Shown: in pieces, positions 41,348 to 49,718 of the stretch
Numbering within the stretch: the first letter of the stretch is position 1
Layout of the letters: every line of letters begins with the position of its first letter
Assembly (NCBI RefSeq): GCF_039595395.1
Contig: NZ_JBCNLP010000001.1
Coordinates: forward strand, 496,001 to 560,000
DNA: 64,000 bases
Reading direction: 5' to 3'
Source: Novosphingobium sp.
GTDB lineage: Bacteria > Pseudomonadota > Alphaproteobacteria > Sphingomonadales > Sphingomonadaceae
Notes under the pieces: generated by a model
What the model saw: only the letters and a program-made list of their open reading frames with translations
Told to the model about the DNA's origin: nothing
The model's database searches: none
Program-made: the position numbers and the translations under genes

Positions 41348-42160
41348 ATGTCGTTGACGACCACCGCCATCCTGCTCGGCATTGTCGAGGGATTGACCGA
41401 ATTCCTGCCGGTCTCCTCGACCGGGCACCTGGTGCTGGCCACCAAATTCTTCGGCTACGACGAACGCCCCTGGGAGGTGTTCAACATCGTCATCCAGTTG
41501 CCCGCGATTCTGGCGGTTGTGGTGGTTTATTGGCGCACGATCTGGGCGGTGGTGCAGGGCCTGCTGCGCGGTGAGGCGGGGGCCATCCGCTTTGTCCGCA
41601 ACATTCTGGTCGCCTTTATCCCCTCGGCGATTCTGGGCGTGCTGCTGAAAAAGAAGATCGATGCGCTGCTGGAAACGCCGATCGTCATCGCCTGGGCGCT
41701 GCTGGTCGGTGGCCTCGCGATCATCGTGATCGAGAAGCTGGTCAGGCAGGGCAAGCCGATGGGGCTGGCCGATCTGCCCTGGACCAAGTCGCTGGCGGTG
41801 GGCTTCATGCAGTGTCTTGCGATGGTGCCGGGCGTCAGCCGTTCGGGCGCGACGATCATGGGCGCGCTGTCGATGGGCGTCGAGCGCCGCACGGCGGCCG
41901 AGTTCAGCTTCTTCCTGGCGATTCCCACCATGTTCGGTGCCACCGCCAAGCAGCTCTTCGACCACCGTCATGAGCTTTCCAGCGGCGTGGCTGAAGTGGG
42001 CTTCACCCAGATCGCCATCGGCTCGGTGGTGTCCTTCGTGGTGGCGCTGGCGGTGCTGAAGCCCTTTGTGGGCTATGTCAGCCGCTCGGGCTTCCTGCCT
42101 TTTGCGATCTATCGCATCATTCTGGGCGCGGTTGCCATCTTCTGGCTCAGTCACGCCTGA
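41348..42160 (+). CDS. uppP: Undecaprenyl-diphosphatase
   Basis: 270 residues, strongly hydrophobic. It recycles undecaprenyl diphosphate to the monophosphate for peptidoglycan and polysaccharide assembly, in the inner membrane. Hallmarks: EGLTEFLPVSSTGHL (14-28) and PGVSRSGATIMGALSMG, which together form the active site. Length is standard. It starts 64 nt after the exporter gene on the same strand. Confidence 0.96.
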   Translation: MSLTTTAILLGIVEGLTEFLPVSSTGHLVLATKFFGYDERPWEVFNIVIQLPAILAVVVVYWRTIWAVVQGLLRGEAGAIRFVRNILVAFIPSAILGVLLKKKIDALLETPIVIAWALLVGGLAIIVIEKLVRQGKPMGLADLPWTKSLAVGFMQCLAMVPGVSRSGATIMGALSMGVERRTAAEFSFFLAIPTMFGATAKQLFDHRHELSSGVAEVGFTQIAIGSVVSFVVALAVLKPFVGYVSRSGFLPFAIYRIILGAVAIFWLSHA

Positions 42161-42190
42161 TTCGCGCAGGCTTTCGTAAAGGCCCCGATT

Positions 42191-42215
42191 CGCGCCGGGA
42201 TGCGATTCCGGCGCG
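42191..42215 (+). terminator. GC-rich hairpin after uppP
   Basis: Arms CGCGCCGG and CCGGCGCG around a 9-nt loop, with an outer AGGCC/GGCCT pair. There is no T run, so it may be a structured 3' end rather than a classic rho-independent terminator. Confidence 0.5.
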
Positions 42216-42288
42216 TCAGAGGCCTCTTGGCGCGGAACTCCGATTGGCCTATCCTGTTGAATGACAGGGGGCTGTTGGAGGTGCTGCG

Positions 42289-42570
42289 ATGACCCTTCTT
42301 GTCATGCTGCTGGCAGGCGCCGTGTTGGGCGCTCTGGCTGGTCTCGTATTCCGTACTGGTGGTGTGCTGCTTCACGCGGCGCTGGGCGCTTTGGGCGCCG
42401 TTCTGGCGGGCGCGCTGGACAGTGAGGGCCTGCTCACGGGCCTTAGCCTGCTTTCCCTTGGCGCGGCGGCGCTGGGCGCTCTGGCGCTGGTGATCGGCGC
42501 CCATGTCGTCGGCCGGATCGGCGATGGCCCGGTGCGCGGCTGGGGGCGTTCGCGCGGCCTCCCGGACTGA
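42289..42570 (+). CDS. Small hydrophobic membrane protein
   Basis: 93 residues. TTGGAGGTGCTGCG gives a strong Shine-Dalgarno sequence. Three hydrophobic, Gly/Ala/Leu-rich helices (about 2-20, 25-42 and 50-73) are followed by a short basic tail. The spacing recalls GlsB/YeaQ-type small membrane proteins, but the characteristic Gly motifs are not clear enough to assign it. It stands alone between uppP and rpmG. Confidence 0.6.
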   Translation: MTLLVMLLAGAVLGALAGLVFRTGGVLLHAALGALGAVLAGALDSEGLLTGLSLLSLGAAALGALALVIGAHVVGRIGDGPVRGWGRSRGLPD

Positions 42571-42767
42571 GGGGGCAGACTGAATGTCCGATTGCAGCGC
42601 TTTGGCTCTTCGCGCTTGACTCTGTCACGCGGCTAAGCCAAGGGGCACAGCCTTGAAGGGCGGTGGGCCTGTGCCTGCCGCTTTTGCTGATTTTTACAGA
42701 CTGTACATTGGCATGGCGGCAAGGCCGTGGCGGTGGGGCAGTCAGGCAGGGAATTTAGGAAAGCGCC

Positions 42768-42935
42768 ATGGCAAAGCCCGCAACCGTCAAGATCCGTCTG
42801 GTCTCGACCGCCGACACCGGCTTCTTCTATGTGACGAAGAAGAACCCCCGGAACACGACCGAGAAGTTCGTGTTCAAGAAGTATGACCCCGTCGTGCGCA
42901 AGCATGTCGAGTTCAAGGAAGCCAAGATCAAGTAA
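42768..42935 (+). CDS. rpmG: 50S ribosomal protein L33
   Basis: 55 residues, MAKPATVKIRLVSTADTGFF at the start and a basic C-terminus (KHVEFKEAKIK). This is the full normal length of an alphaproteobacterial L33. The zinc-binding cysteines of some L33 forms are absent, so it is the Cys-minus type. AGGAAAGCGCC precedes the ATG. It is encoded between the small membrane protein and lolA on the same strand. Confidence 0.97.
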   Translation: MAKPATVKIRLVSTADTGFFYVTKKNPRNTTEKFVFKKYDPVVRKHVEFKEAKIK

Positions 42936-42975
42936 TTCAGCGCGGGTTCAAGCCTGCGCTGACACAGCGCAGGAC

Positions 42976-43704
42976 ATGACCCGGATGAATGAAAGACAGG
43001 TTTCGAACCTGAGCGCCCCGACCAACCCGTTTGGAGGGGCATTCGCGAAGAGGCTGCTGCCCATGGGGTTGGCGGCCTTTTTGCGTGGTGTCGTGGCTCC
43101 TGTAGCCATGGTGACTGCGGCTGGCGTTCCCGCCATGGCGGCAGACGCCCCGCAGCCCGGCAATGCCCAGGTGGCGGAGGCCGTGGCGGCGCTGCGCGCG
43201 ATCGCCGCGCTCAAGGCCGATTTCGTGCAGAGCGATTCGAACGGCGGCAGCGTGCGCGGCACGCTCTACCTCAAGCGCCCCGGCAAGATCCGCTTCCAGT
43301 ATCAGCCCGGCTATCCGATGACGATCCTGTCCGACGGGCACGCCCTGTTCATGATCGACAAGGAGGTCAACCAGACCCAGCGCTGGCCGATCAACAACAG
43401 CCCGCTGGGCGCGCTGCTCGATCCCAACAAGGATGTCGCCCGATTCGCGCGGCAGGTGCCGACCAATGATCCCGGCGCCATCGCCATCGAGGCCAAGGAC
43501 AAGGCTCACCCCGAATTTGGCACCATGACGCTGGTGTTTCGCCGCAAGGGCAGTGCGCCGGGCGGGATGGAGCTCGAATCATGGACCACGCGTGACGCGC
43601 AGAATCGCCAGACGCGAATCGCGCTCTCGGGCCAGCAGTACAATGTGAATCCGCCCGAAGATTACTTCCGCTACACTGATACAAGGGCGCGGCCTCACAA
43701 ATAA
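42976..43704 (+). CDS. lolA: LolA-type outer membrane lipoprotein carrier protein
   Basis: 242 residues from the ATG at 42976 (AGGAC upstream); starts at 42985 or 43063 are possible. A signal peptide region ends PAMAADAP (about residues 35-56). The LolA fold is marked by LKADFVQSDSNGGSVRGTLYLKRPGKIRF, here noted in parts (LKADFVQ, GTLYLKRPGKIRF), then DGHALFMIDKE and a C-terminal SGQQYNVN. The periplasmic carrier brings lipoproteins from LolCDE to the outer membrane. It follows rpmG by 40 nt, and a terminator follows. Confidence 0.88.
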   Translation: MTRMNERQVSNLSAPTNPFGGAFAKRLLPMGLAAFLRGVVAPVAMVTAAGVPAMAADAPQPGNAQVAEAVAALRAIAALKADFVQSDSNGGSVRGTLYLKRPGKIRFQYQPGYPMTILSDGHALFMIDKEVNQTQRWPINNSPLGALLDPNKDVARFARQVPTNDPGAIAIEAKDKAHPEFGTMTLVFRRKGSAPGGMELESWTTRDAQNRQTRIALSGQQYNVNPPEDYFRYTDTRARPHK

Positions 43705-43726
43705 AGTTAATCCCTTGATTTCATAC

Positions 43727-43765
43727 AAAACCCCGCTCCGGCCATCGCCAGGGCGGGGTTTTTTC
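43727..43765 (+). terminator. Rho-independent terminator after lolA
   Basis: AAAACCCCGC pairs with GCGGGGTTTT across a loop that includes a smaller CTCCGG region, followed by more T residues. It begins 22 nt after the lolA stop. Confidence 0.92.
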
Positions 43766-43861
43766 ATGTCAAACCGGTCGCGGTTTGCCGCAGCTTTATG
43801 ACAATCTGCGACAATCCTGCCAGCTTCGTTCACTTGGCAGACAGGCAAACTACCCTAGAAC

Positions 43862-43994
43862 AACTCTTGTCAGGACGGAATGACAAGGCGGGTTTCCCCC
43901 CTGTTGCCCGCTGCCCCAAGACAGACCGCCTGATATGCGTGACGAACGCAGACACGAACCCTCGTCCCCATGCCCCCGGGACGAGGGTTTTTCG
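43862..43994 (+). ncRNA. Candidate small RNA between lolA and xth
   Basis: About 130 nt made of consecutive hairpins: CTTGTCA/TGACAAG (43866-43887, loop GGACGGAA); GCGGG/CCCGC (43888-43911, C-rich loop TTTCCCCCCTGTTG); TGCGT/ACGCA (43936-43950); and a terminator with arms AACCCTCGTCCC/GGGACGAGGGTT followed by T residues (43957-43992). A possible promoter is TTGGCA (43834-43839), 16 nt, TAGAAC (43856-43861). No reading frame with an RBS lies inside. A terminator not attached to any gene is the main argument. The upstream lolA terminator makes read-through unlikely. Confidence 0.6.
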
Positions 43995-44076
43995 TTGCCC
44001 GCTACTTTTGTTTTTTCATGAGCGTGATGCGCCAGTCGCTCTGGTCAGGCGGGCGCCATGCCCTTACATGGCGCGC

Positions 44077-44865
44077 ATGATCACCGTTGCCACCTGGAAC
44101 ATCAATTCGGTGCGGCTCCGCATGCCGCTGGTCGAACGCTTTCTGAAGGATGAAGCACCCGATGTGCTGTGCCTTCAGGAAATCAAGACGATAGCCGAGC
44201 TCTTCCCCTATGACGCCTTCACCGCGGCGGGCTATCCCTATCACGCGGTGCATGGGCAGAAGGGCTATCACGGCGTCGCCACCGTCAGCCGCATCCCCTT
44301 CGAGGAGGTGGACCGCCACGACTGGCAGGCGAACGGCGAGGCGCGCCACGTCGGCGTGCGCCTGAAGGATTCCGGTCTGGTGATCGAGAACGTCTATATC
44401 CCGGCCGGCGGCGACGAGCCCGACCGCACGATCAACCCCAAATTCGGCCAGAAGCTGGACTTCCTCGAACGCATGATCGGCTGGGCGGGCGCCGTGGCCG
44501 AGCCCACGCTGATCGTCGGCGATTTCAACATCGCCCCGCTCGAATCGGATGTGTGGAGCCACAAGGCGCTGCTGAAAGTCGTCAGCCACACCCCCATCGA
44601 GGTTGAGACGCTGGCCCGCTTCCAGGCGGCGCATGACTGGGTCGATCTGGGCCGCCAGCTGGTGCCTGCCCCGGCGCGCTATTACTCTTGGTGGTCCTAC
44701 CGTGCCAAGGACTGGCGCGAGAACGATCGCGGCCGCCGCCTCGACCATATGTGGGCCTCGCCCTCGGTCGCGGCCAAGGCGACCGGCCACCGCATCATCG
44801 AGGACGCGCGCGACTGGGAGAAATGCTCGGATCACGTGCCGCTCATCACCGAGTTCGATCTGTGA
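44077..44865 (+). CDS. xth: Exodeoxyribonuclease III
   Basis: 262 residues from the ATG at 44077; the ATG at 44068 is possible. It is an AP endonuclease and 3'-5' exonuclease in base excision repair. Motifs: ATWNINSVR, LCLQEIK with the metal-binding Glu, GDFNIAPLESDV, RRLDHMWAS and the terminal CSDHVPLITEF with the catalytic His. The stop overlaps the ribA start by 4 nt (GTGA), so the two are co-translated. Confidence 0.95.
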   Translation: MITVATWNINSVRLRMPLVERFLKDEAPDVLCLQEIKTIAELFPYDAFTAAGYPYHAVHGQKGYHGVATVSRIPFEEVDRHDWQANGEARHVGVRLKDSGLVIENVYIPAGGDEPDRTINPKFGQKLDFLERMIGWAGAVAEPTLIVGDFNIAPLESDVWSHKALLKVVSHTPIEVETLARFQAAHDWVDLGRQLVPAPARYYSWWSYRAKDWRENDRGRRLDHMWASPSVAAKATGHRIIEDARDWEKCSDHVPLITEFDL

Positions 44866-45917
44866 GCAGCCCGGCGCGGCGCGTGGCGCTGGCCGTCGAT
44901 GCGCTGCGCCACGGCTGGGCGATTCGCATCGGCGCGTGGGTGCTGATCCCCGCCGAGACCGGCTTCGGCCCCGACCTGCGCGCCGAGCGCATGCTGATCA
45001 GTGCGGCACGGGCGGTTTCGCTGCGCCTCGCCAACCAGCGCGACGCCGCCGAGCCCGAGGCCCCCGTGGTGATCCGCGCCGCCGAGCCTTTCGATCTGGC
45101 CACCGCCCGCGCCATTGCCGACCCGTCGTTGGATCTCGACTTTCCGCTCAAGGGCCCCTTCCGCGCCGAGCCGATCCCCGATGTGGCCGTCGCCCGCGCC
45201 GCCAATGAACTGGCACGCATCGCGGGCATCCTCCCCGCCTTCCTGATCGACCCCACGGGCGCGGGCGAGGCCCAGAGCGTCGAGGCCGAGGATCTGGCCG
45301 ACTGGAAGAACACCGATCATCTCGCCATCGCCAGCCGGGCGCGCCTGCCCGTCTCGGCCTGCGACCAGGCCGAGATCGTCGCCTTCCGCAGCATCAACGA
45401 TCTGCGCGAGCATGTCGCGCTGGTGATCGGCAAGCAGAGCGGCGACCGCGCGCCGCTGGTGCGTCTCCATTCCGAATGCCTGACCGGCGATGTCCTCGGC
45501 AGTCTGAAATGCGATTGCGGGCCGCAGCTTGACGCCGCGTTGGCGGCCATGGCGGATGAGGCCGGCAAGGGCGGTTGGGGCGTGCTGCTCTATATGCGGC
45601 AGGAGGGGCGCGGTATCGGCCTGATCAACAAGCTGCGCGCCTATCGCCTGCAGGATCAGGGCTTCGATACTGTGGATGCGAACAACCGCCTGGGCCTGCC
45701 CAACGAGGCGCGGGACTTCCCGGTGGCGGCGCGCATGCTGGCGCTGCTGGGGGTGAAGGGCATCCGCCTGATGACGAACAATCCCGCCAAGGTGGAAGCG
45801 CTGACGGGAGTGGGCGTGCCGGTGATCGAGCGCGTGCCTCACGAACTGCCCGCGAATCCGCATAATGAGCGGTATCTCGCGACCAAGCGGGATCGGTCGG
45901 GGCATTTGTTGAAGTAG
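44862..45917 (+). CDS. ribA: GTP cyclohydrolase II
   Basis: 351 residues from the GTG at 44862, which overlaps xth by 4 nt. It opens GTP to the pyrimidine precursor of riboflavin. The zinc-binding Cys set is in HSECLTGDVLGSLKCDCGP, the GTP region is RQEGRGIGLINKLRAYRLQD, and LMTNNPAKVEAL follows. An extra N-terminal domain of about 150 residues precedes the cyclohydrolase core. It lacks the usual dihydroxybutanone-phosphate synthase motifs, so this is not a standard RibBA fusion. Family A copy 5 starts 16 nt after the stop. Confidence 0.93.
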   Translation: MSSPARRVALAVDALRHGWAIRIGAWVLIPAETGFGPDLRAERMLISAARAVSLRLANQRDAAEPEAPVVIRAAEPFDLATARAIADPSLDLDFPLKGPFRAEPIPDVAVARAANELARIAGILPAFLIDPTGAGEAQSVEAEDLADWKNTDHLAIASRARLPVSACDQAEIVAFRSINDLREHVALVIGKQSGDRAPLVRLHSECLTGDVLGSLKCDCGPQLDAALAAMADEAGKGGWGVLLYMRQEGRGIGLINKLRAYRLQDQGFDTVDANNRLGLPNEARDFPVAARMLALLGVKGIRLMTNNPAKVEALTGVGVPVIERVPHELPANPHNERYLATKRDRSGHLLK

Positions 45918-45933
45918 GGTCAAGGTAGAGAAG

Positions 45934-46151
45934 ATGCGAGGGGGTTACCCCCTCGCGCTCCCATGACGTCTTCCGACGCAAGGGCAGTGGCGCCGAATTG
46001 TTGCGCCCTGCCTTTCCACCTGTGCGACCTAAAGCGCCGCAGGCAGTCGAATCATGGATTGAAGGCCTGCGGCGCGGCAAGCTGTGCTCAACGCCGAACC
46101 TGTGGCGCCACGCAGACATTAAAGGGAGCGCGAGGGCGATGGCCCTCGCAT
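45934..46151 (-). repeat. Family A intergenic repeat, copy 5 (218 bp, inverted)
   Basis: Inverted orientation. The near hairpin is GCGAGGGGG-TTA-CCCCCTCGC and the far hairpin is GCGAGGGC/GCCCTCGC. The central arms GCGCCGCAGGC/GCCTGCGGCGC are perfect. It fills the gap between the convergent ribA and beta-helix genes: 16 nt from one stop and 19 nt from the other. Confidence 0.9.
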
Positions 46152-46170
46152 CTTCCCTTCTTAAACCCCT

Positions 46171-47142
46171 TCACCTCTGGACGTATTTCACAATCCCCGG
46201 CCCCAACTGATTCCCTCCAACGATCACCTGATCCCGCGACCAGTTCGCCACGAAGGCGGGCCCGGCGGGCGAACCGGGCGACAGCTTCGCCGTATTGGCT
46301 TCAATGGTCAGCCCGGCGGACGATTGCGCGCGATGCTCGGCGGCGACAGCGATCAGCACGCCGCCGTTTTCCTTATGCGAGCCCTGCACGAACCAGTTGC
46401 CAGCGATACGCCCGGTCGCGCCCTCGGGCAGGTCGATCATATAGTTGGTCGCGCGCCCGGCGGTGTCGTCGAAGCTGTTGCCGGTGATCGTCACACGGGC
46501 GGCGCGCACTTTGAGATAATGCCCGCCGTCGCCCGCCTCGAAGCGAGAGTGGGTGACGATGACCTGATTGTATCCGCCGATGTAGATCGAGTGTGCGCAG
46601 GAGGCATAGCCGCCGCAGCGGCCAAGGTGCGTGAAGGTCGAGCGGTCGATGGAGATCGTGCCACCGGGCTGGTCGGAGGTGAGGATGCCCTCGTCGCTGT
46701 TGCGGAACCAGTTCTGCTCGGCGGTGAGGTTGCCGTGTTCGAGGCGGATGCCCGAGGCATTGCCGTCGCCGCTGTGGAAGTTCTCGAAGATGAAGCCGGT
46801 CACGCGGGAGGAGCGCCCGCGCAGCACCAGCGCGGCCTTGCCCTCGCAGACTCGGGGCCCGGCCCAGCGGGTCTTGCCGGGGATGGCGGCCTCGAAGGTG
46901 ACGTCGCCCTCGACCTGCACGCCGCAATCGTCCCAGCGGCCCGGATCGATGCGGATGGTGCCCTTGCCCTTGCCGATGGCGAAGATGGCGCTTTGCAGCC
47001 GGTCGAAGCGTTCGCCGGTTTCGACCAGCAGATAGGGCTTGGCGCCCTGGATGTAGTTCTGCTGGGCGGTGGCGGGGCTGGTGGCCAGCATGGCCAGCGC
47101 GGCCAAGGCGAGGGGGGCGGCGGCGGGAAGCAGCTTGGTCAT
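46171..47142 (-). CDS. Right-handed parallel beta-helix protein, exported
   Basis: 323 residues from the ATG at 47142; an upstream in-frame ATG at 47205 would lengthen the N-terminus before the signal peptide. Signal peptide about 1-27 (ending ATAQQ). The rest shows short repeating beta-helix turns such as SSRVTGFIFENFHSGDGNASGI, noted here as GFIFENFHSGDG and IRLEHGNLTAEQNWFRNSDEG in parts. Pairs of Cys in the GRCGGYASCAH segment may form a disulfide. It resembles pectate-lyase-fold proteins, but no catalytic set is visible, so the function is not assigned. Confidence 0.75.
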   Translation of the reverse strand: MTKLLPAAAPLALAALAMLATSPATAQQNYIQGAKPYLLVETGERFDRLQSAIFAIGKGKGTIRIDPGRWDDCGVQVEGDVTFEAAIPGKTRWAGPRVCEGKAALVLRGRSSRVTGFIFENFHSGDGNASGIRLEHGNLTAEQNWFRNSDEGILTSDQPGGTISIDRSTFTHLGRCGGYASCAHSIYIGGYNQVIVTHSRFEAGDGGHYLKVRAARVTITGNSFDDTAGRATNYMIDLPEGATGRIAGNWFVQGSHKENGGVLIAVAAEHRAQSSAGLTIEANTAKLSPGSPAGPAFVANWSRDQVIVGGNQLGPGIVKYVQR

Positions 47143-47224
47143 GGCGCCGGGGTTTAGGCGGCAGGGGTTAAGATCGCGCAAAATCCGGCGGGTACGCAAC
47201 GGCACCCGCCGGACATCTTGCGGA

Positions 47225-47677
47225 TCAGGCCAGCGTTTCGGCCAGGAACCAGTGGCGCTGCTGGGCCTGGTCGGTCCAGTCGTCGGCGGCGCCTTCGGTG
47301 GCGTTGTCGCCCGCGGCGGTGGCGGCGGCCTTCACGGCGCGGATCACCTCGACCAGCTTGGCGTTGTCGTCACGAAGCTGGGCGACCATCTCCTCGGGGG
47401 CGAGATCGGCGCGGGGCTCGTCCTTCAGGCTGGCCTTGTCGGCGATGGCGCCAATGCCGGTCAGCGTGGGGGCGCCGTTCTTGCGCACGCGCTCGCCGAT
47501 GATGTCGGTCAGGGCGAAGATTTCGGCGGCCTGCGCGTCGAACAGCAGGTGCAGGTCGCGGAAGTGGGGGCCACGCACATGCCAATGGAAATTCTTCGTC
47601 TTCACATAGAGCGTGAAGAGGTCGGCCAGCAGGCCGTTCAGGCTGTCGACCAGGGCGGCGGTGGCATTGTTCGTCAT
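47225..47677 (-). CDS. dps: Dps family ferritin-like protein
   Basis: 150 residues from the ATG at 47677, which has AGGAGAG upstream. It forms a 12-mer cage that oxidises and stores iron, protecting DNA. Inter-subunit ferroxidase residues all align with E. coli Dps by spacing: His31, His43, Asp47, Asp58 and Glu62. There is no long Lys-rich N-terminal tail, so direct DNA binding through such a tail is unlikely. A hairpin (CTGATCGG/CCGATCAG, 47764-47784) and family B copy 3 lie upstream. Confidence 0.95.
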   Translation of the reverse strand: MTNNATAALVDSLNGLLADLFTLYVKTKNFHWHVRGPHFRDLHLLFDAQAAEIFALTDIIGERVRKNGAPTLTGIGAIADKASLKDEPRADLAPEEMVAQLRDDNAKLVEVIRAVKAAATAAGDNATEGAADDWTDQAQQRHWFLAETLA

Positions 47678-47796
47678 GGTGCTCTCCTGCGGGGGGAATG
47701 GCATGTGCTTGAAGCTGTGTAGTTTATTGCGCGGGCTTGGTTAAGGTTGCAAGCGTGGCGAGACTGATCGGTATTTCCGATCAGAGAGTCGGTTTG

Positions 47797-47939
47797 GACC
47801 ATGCGCTTTGCGCATGGTCAGCGCGGCACCAGCCCTCTCCCCCGCCCGGCCACCCAACGGCAGTATTCTATGGGTGGCCGGGCGGGGGAGAGGGCTGGTG
47901 CCGCAAAATCCGGCTCTTCCGCCGGATTTTCAAACAGAC
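47797..47939 (-). repeat. Family B intergenic repeat, copy 3 (about 143 bp)
   Basis: First hairpin: arms GACCATGCGC (47797-47806) and GCGCATGGTC (47810-47819). Then a perfect 34-bp inverted repeat, arms 47823-47856 and 47871-47904, around the 14-nt loop ACGGCAGTATTCTA. Then a hairpin AAAATCCGGC/GCCGGATTTT whose tail CAAACAGAC abuts the stop codon (TCA at 47940-47942) of the GDT1-like gene. This is the most perfect copy of family B. Confidence 0.92.
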
Positions 47940-48500
47940 TCAAAGCTCGCCCAATGTCGTCCATGCCAGCACGATCCCCGCCAGCAGCAGGATCGCTCCG
48001 GCAAGGCGCCGCGCCAGTTTCAGCGTGGTGCTGGCCGCCAGCAAGGGACCGGCGCCGAACCAGCCGATGGCAATCGCTGCCCCGCCACCCAGCATGCCCC
48101 CCAGCGCGGCGGACAGCGGCACATGGAGCAGCGCGATGGCCAGCACGATAAAGCGCGAGGCATCGACGATCTGGCTGATCGCCAGCACCAGCAGCGCGGC
48201 AAAGAGCGAGCGCGTGGGCTCCTTGGCCCGGCGCCCCGGCGAGACCAGCAGCGATTCAACGCCCGCCGCCGCCAGCGCGAAGCTGGCCAACAAAAGCCGG
48301 CTGCGGTGGTTCATCACGCCTGCCAGATCGTCCGCCGCCCAGGCCGCCAGAGCGCAGGTCAGCCCTCCGGTGAAGCAGGCGATGGCCAGCAGCGAGAGGC
48401 GCGGCCCGAGGCGGTCGGTCAGGGCGGCGACCAGCACCTGATCGCGCGCGCCGCAGCCCGCCAGAAAGCAGGCGATAAAGGCGTAGAGCAGCCCGTTCAT
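47940..48500 (-). CDS. GDT1/UPF0016-like membrane protein (tentative)
   Basis: 186 residues, about six hydrophobic helices in two similar halves. The first half has CGARDQVLVAALTDRLG and the second has AISQIVDASRFIVLAIAL, at the positions where GDT1 proteins carry E-x-G-D-(K/R)-(T/S). The acidic Glu is replaced in both. GDT1 proteins are Mn/Ca transporters, so transport with altered ion choice is possible but unproven. The start overlaps the globin gene stop by 4 nt (ATGA). Confidence 0.55.
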   Translation of the reverse strand: MNGLLYAFIACFLAGCGARDQVLVAALTDRLGPRLSLLAIACFTGGLTCALAAWAADDLAGVMNHRSRLLLASFALAAAGVESLLVSPGRRAKEPTRSLFAALLVLAISQIVDASRFIVLAIALLHVPLSAALGGMLGGGAAIAIGWFGAGPLLAASTTLKLARRLAGAILLLAGIVLAWTTLGEL

Positions 48501-48931
48501 GTCGGGCTCTCTGCCCGCCTGTCCGCAACCGCGCTGGAGAGCACGCCGGCGATGCGTTCGGCTTTTTCGATCAGCAGGGCGGCGTCGTCCTCGGTCATCA
48601 CCTCCCGCGCGGTCTGGCGCCAGAGGGTGAGCCAGCGCTCGAACATGCCGGGGGCGATTCGCTGCGCCAGCGCGATATGGGCGGCGACAGGCTGCCCGCG
48701 ATAGGTGCCGCGCCCGCGCAACTGCGCTGCCCAGAAAGCGGTGAGGGCGCGCAGATGGGCCTCCCAGTCGTGCACCGCCTGCTCGAACACCGGGCCGATC
48801 AGCGCATCCTCGCGCGCCCGGCCATAGAACAGGCGGATCAGCCGGGCGATGTCGGGATGGCGCTCCATCACCGGGCTGGGGCCGGGCTGGGCCGATTCGG
48901 GTGAGGGCTGGAGCGGGGCAGGCTGGGTCAT
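48497..48931 (-). CDS. Group III truncated hemoglobin
   Basis: 144 residues from the ATG at 48931; an upstream ATG at 48979 is less likely. Globin blocks: HPDIARLIRLFYGRAREDALIGPVFEQ, seen as IARLIRLFYGRAREDALIG, then WEAHLRALTAFWAAQLRG and a proximal-His region VAAHIALAQRIAPGMFERWLTLW, in pieces. Group III truncated globins bind O2 or NO, and their roles are mostly unknown. It is translationally coupled to the GDT1-like gene by a 4-nt overlap. Confidence 0.85.
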   Translation of the reverse strand: MTQPAPLQPSPESAQPGPSPVMERHPDIARLIRLFYGRAREDALIGPVFEQAVHDWEAHLRALTAFWAAQLRGRGTYRGQPVAAHIALAQRIAPGMFERWLTLWRQTAREVMTEDDAALLIEKAERIAGVLSSAVADRRAESPT

Positions 48932-49235
48932 CAATTCAACCCTAGCCTCTTGTGCGATGAGCTGAAAGTCATGTGTCAAATCCGCGTCTGTGTGGCGGAT
49001 TTCGTGGGTTTACGGCGGCTTACTCCATCCGTCGAATAGGGCGGTCTTTTGGTCGCGGGGTGATTGTCTACTTGCGAAATTGAGATACTAAGGACCCTGC
49101 TCGGCCGATGCAGGCGGCAGGGCGAATCGGCAAAGGGCGGGACTTCGTGGCTGGCGCATGGACGCGGAGCCCCGCCTGGCTCGGAGCCGGCCTTTCTCTC
49201 GGATCCGGGGCATGACAGGCGGCATGGGCTCGCCT
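48932..49235 (+). promoter_or_regulatory. Divergent control region with candidate promoter of the LMW phosphatase gene
   Basis: 304 nt without a gene. A hairpin with arms AAATCCGC (48978-48985) and GCGGATTT (48995-49002) lies near the globin side. TTGTCT (49064-49069), a 16-nt spacer and TACTAA (49086-49091) form a plausible plus-strand promoter for the phosphatase gene. The rest shows no recognisable feature. Confidence 0.45.
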
Positions 49236-49718
49236 ATGCCCGAGGGTATGCAGCAACCATCGATCCTGTTCGTCTGTCTTGGCAACATCTGTCGCTCTCC
49301 GCTGGCCGAGGCTGCCTTTCGGCAGGCGGCGCAAGAGGCGGGGCTCAATGTCATGGTGGATTCAGCGGGAACCGGCGGCTGGCACAAGGGCCATGCGCCC
49401 GACCCGCGCGCCTGCGCTCAGGCGCTGGAGCAGGGGATCGACATCAGCGCCTATCGCGCGCGTCAGGTCAGCCGCGAGGATTTCACCCGCTTCAGCCATA
49501 TCTTCGCGCTTGATCGTAACAATCTGGACGATCTGCAAAAATTGCGTCCCGCCGGAGCGACGGCGCATCTGGGCCTGCTGCTCGATCTGGTGCCGGGGCA
49601 GGAGGGGCAGTCGGTGGCCGACCCCTATTACGGCGGCCCCGAGGATTTCGCCCAGACCTGGGATGAGGTCAGCGAGGCCGCGCAGGCGCTGGTGGCACGC
49701 CTGCAAGCGGAGCGCTGA
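49236..49718 (+). CDS. Low molecular weight protein tyrosine phosphatase
   Basis: 160 residues from the ATG at 49236. ATGs at 49212, 49224 and 49248 are also in frame, and the RBS does not decide among them. Active-site loop CLGNICRSP (Cys-x5-Arg) near the N-terminus, general acid Asp in VADPYYGG, and FALDRNNLDDL. It removes phosphate from tyrosines; in bacteria with capsule or exopolysaccharide genes such enzymes often act on the tyrosine autokinase. No kinase is adjacent here. Confidence 0.93.
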   Translation: MPEGMQQPSILFVCLGNICRSPLAEAAFRQAAQEAGLNVMVDSAGTGGWHKGHAPDPRACAQALEQGIDISAYRARQVSREDFTRFSHIFALDRNNLDDLQKLRPAGATAHLGLLLDLVPGQEGQSVADPYYGGPEDFAQTWDEVSEAAQALVARLQAER

